Source: JAEXOD01 sp937930275
GTDB lineage: Bacteria; Bacteroidota; Ignavibacteria; Ignavibacteriales; Melioribacteraceae
Reading direction: 5' to 3'
Length of the DNA: 36,562 bases
NCBI GenBank assembly: GCA_036733965.1
Contig: DAIMZL010000019.1
Span: forward strand, 1-36,562
Part shown: piece after piece, positions 35,600 to 36,562 of the stretch
Position numbering within the stretch: position 1 is the stretch's first letter
How the letters are laid out: each line of letters starts with the position of its first letter
Notes under the pieces: model-generated
The model's database searches: none
What the model saw: only the letters and a program-made list of their open reading frames with translations
Told to the model about the DNA's origin: nothing
Program-made: the position numbers and the translations under genes

Positions 35600-35648
35600 A
35601 ATGAAATGGCAATTTAAGGCAGATATTGGTATGCGTGGTTAAATAAAT

Positions 35649-35676
35649 TTTGAATTCTTAATTTTGAGTGTTGAAT
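35649..35676 (+). repeat. four degenerate heptamers (TTTGAAT type)
   Basis: TTTGAAT, TCTTAAT, TTTGAGT and GTTGAAT in exact 7-base register. Weaker than the other arrays and could be partly chance in AT-rich DNA. Confidence 0.35.
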
Positions 35677-35766
35677 AATATTGTTAAATTTTGAATAATA
35701 ATCCTCGCAAGGGGTTGTATCAAAAGAGGCAAATCACATTAAAAAAGTTGCTAACACTCACCCCTT

Positions 35767-35817
35767 ATCCCCCTCTCTAAATTCATAGATGGGGGAATTA
35801 TTACCACTTCTAAAGTG
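35767..35817. repeat. imperfect palindromic segments
   Basis: TCCCCC (35768-35773) pairs with GGGGGA (35791-35796), and CACTT-cta-AAGTG (35805-35817) forms a second small hairpin. The GC-rich cores stand out from the AT-rich surroundings and look like a decayed dispersed repeat. Confidence 0.35.
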
Positions 35818-35879
35818 AAGCAATTTTTTCTGGCGTAACGACCAACAAAGCTTAATTTATTACTATACAACGGGTATTT

Positions 35880-35942
35880 GTGAATGGTGAATAGTGACAA
35901 GTGAATAGTAACAAGTGAATAGTAACAAGTGACGCGTGACAA
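35880..35942 (+). repeat. nine tandem GTGAATA-type heptamers
   Basis: Nine 7-base units run without a break: GTGAATG, GTGAATA, GTGACAA, GTGAATA, GTAACAA, GTGAATA, GTAACAA, GTGACGC, GTGACAA. Alternate units are most alike, giving a 14-bp higher-order period at 35901-35928. An apparent short open frame on the minus strand here is only the translation of the array. Confidence 0.85.
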
Positions 35943-36077
35943 GAGGGTATTAACTTGATCATCGTTAATTTTTTAATTATTTATTAAACTCTTTTAACAG
36001 AACATATTAATAATTTAATCTTTGTTAATTTTTTTGTATATTTTATTTTAATTTAAAATTATTGCGTGGGTTTAATT

Positions 36078-36562
36078 TTGAGTAAAATTGGTGATTTAAT
36101 TAATAAGCTTTGCCCAAACGGCGTGGAATATAAAGAATTGGGTACCATTTTAGAATATGAGCAACCGACAAAATACATAGTTAATAATACAAATTATGAT
36201 AAAAGTTTTAAAACACCCGTATTAACTGCCGGTCAGTCATTTGTTTTGGGTTATACCGATGAAACTGAAGGAATATTCACAGCAAACAAACTTAACCCTG
36301 TAATTATATTTGATGATTTTACGACATCTTTTCATTGGGTAAATTTTAATTTTAAAGTTAAATCATCAGCTATGAAACTTCTGAAACCAAAAACAGGTAA
36401 TGATATAAATTTTAGATTTGTATATTACTGTATGAAGTGTTTACTTTACCAACCTCAAGAGCATTCAAGACAGTGGATTTCTGTTTATTCAAAATTTACT
36501 ATCCCCATTCCCCCAATTGAAGTGCAAGAAGAAATTGTAAGAATACTTGATTTATTTACAGC
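36078..36562 (+). CDS. hsdS: type I restriction-modification specificity subunit HsdS (5' part, runs off the end)
   Basis: The visible 161 codons have no stop. They begin 'SKIGDLINKLCPNGVEYKELG' and contain 'EYEQPTKYIV', 'PVLTAGQSFVLGYTDE', 'VIIFDDFTTSFHWV', 'FKVKSSAMKLL', 'RQWISVYSKFTIPIPPIEVQEEIVRILD'. This is a near-complete first target-recognition domain plus the start of the central conserved helix of HsdS. HsdS sets the DNA sequence recognised by the HsdR/HsdM complex. I use the TTG at 36078 as start; a GTG at 36066 in frame is possible. The rest lies beyond the window. Confidence 0.88.
   Translation, partial: MSKIGDLINKLCPNGVEYKELGTILEYEQPTKYIVNNTNYDKSFKTPVLTAGQSFVLGYTDETEGIFTANKLNPVIIFDDFTTSFHWVNFNFKVKSSAMKLLKPKTGNDINFRFVYYCMKCLLYQPQEHSRQWISVYSKFTIPIPPIEVQEEIVRILDLFT

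Larger units (their letters stand above)
35548..36077. other. repeat-rich spacer between prmA and hsdS
   Basis: This 530-base stretch has no convincing gene. It holds three heptamer arrays, a REP-like palindrome and a decayed palindromic element, then an AT-rich 140-base segment before hsdS with two similar copies of a GTTAATTTTTT motif. It separates the housekeeping operon from what looks like an accessory restriction locus. Confidence 0.7.

Noticed and set aside
35751..35942. 63-residue minus-strand open frame
   Set aside because: Most of it is the translated heptamer array; no homology-like features.
35880..35942. CRISPR array
   Set aside because: Units are 7 or 14 bases and directly adjacent, with no spacers and no cas genes.

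Overview
The window reads as a scaffold from a draft or metagenome-assembled genome of a low-GC bacterium in the Bacteroidota / Chlorobiota-Ignavibacteriota assemblage. The support for this is a secreted subtilase with a C-terminal 'NYPNPFNPST' sorting domain typical of type IX secretion in that assemblage, a Bacteroidota-style promoter (TTG-N20-TAnnTTTG), strong AT richness, and meso-DAP-type peptidoglycan genes. The lineage is inferred; no rRNA gene is present to settle it.

Region 1 (1-448) is an AT-rich leader with three clustered DnaA boxes and a candidate promoter and MraZ operator. Region 2 (449-16644) is one compact division and cell-wall (dcw) operon: mraZ-rsmH-ftsL-ftsI-murE-murF-mraY-murD-ftsW-murG-murC-ftsQ-ftsA-ftsZ. 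Most junctions overlap or abut. It supplies the cytoplasmic Mur ligases, lipid I/II synthesis, the septal synthase pair FtsW/FtsI and the Z-ring proteins. murB and ddl are absent. Region 3 (16645-18374) is a small phage-like regulatory module: a self-cleaving S24 repressor with an unknown downstream partner, divergent from a Mor-like activator, with two related operators between them.

Region 4 (18375-20376) holds a Nudix hydrolase, a small cysteine protein and two divergent hotdog thioesterases. Region 5 (20472-24466) holds the T9SS-type subtilase and a small secreted protein, each followed by an intrinsic terminator. Region 6 (24607-30714, minus strand) has two gene sets: pilin-like protein, PilM-like protein, rsmD, coaD; and hrcA, grpE, dnaJ plus a ComEA-like helix-hairpin-helix protein. 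Region 7 (30895-35547, plus strand) has purM, a TatD-radical SAM fusion, a PBP4-type carboxypeptidase and prmA. Region 8 (35548-36562) is a repeat-rich spacer with heptamer arrays and palindromes, then the start of a type I restriction specificity subunit that runs off the end.

Two 100-N gaps (13843-13942 and 22600-22699) are each flanked by identical 55-bp direct repeats. They look like k-mer overlaps that were not merged rather than missing sequence. Collapsing them restores the ftsQ-ftsA junction and one intact 1126-residue protease.
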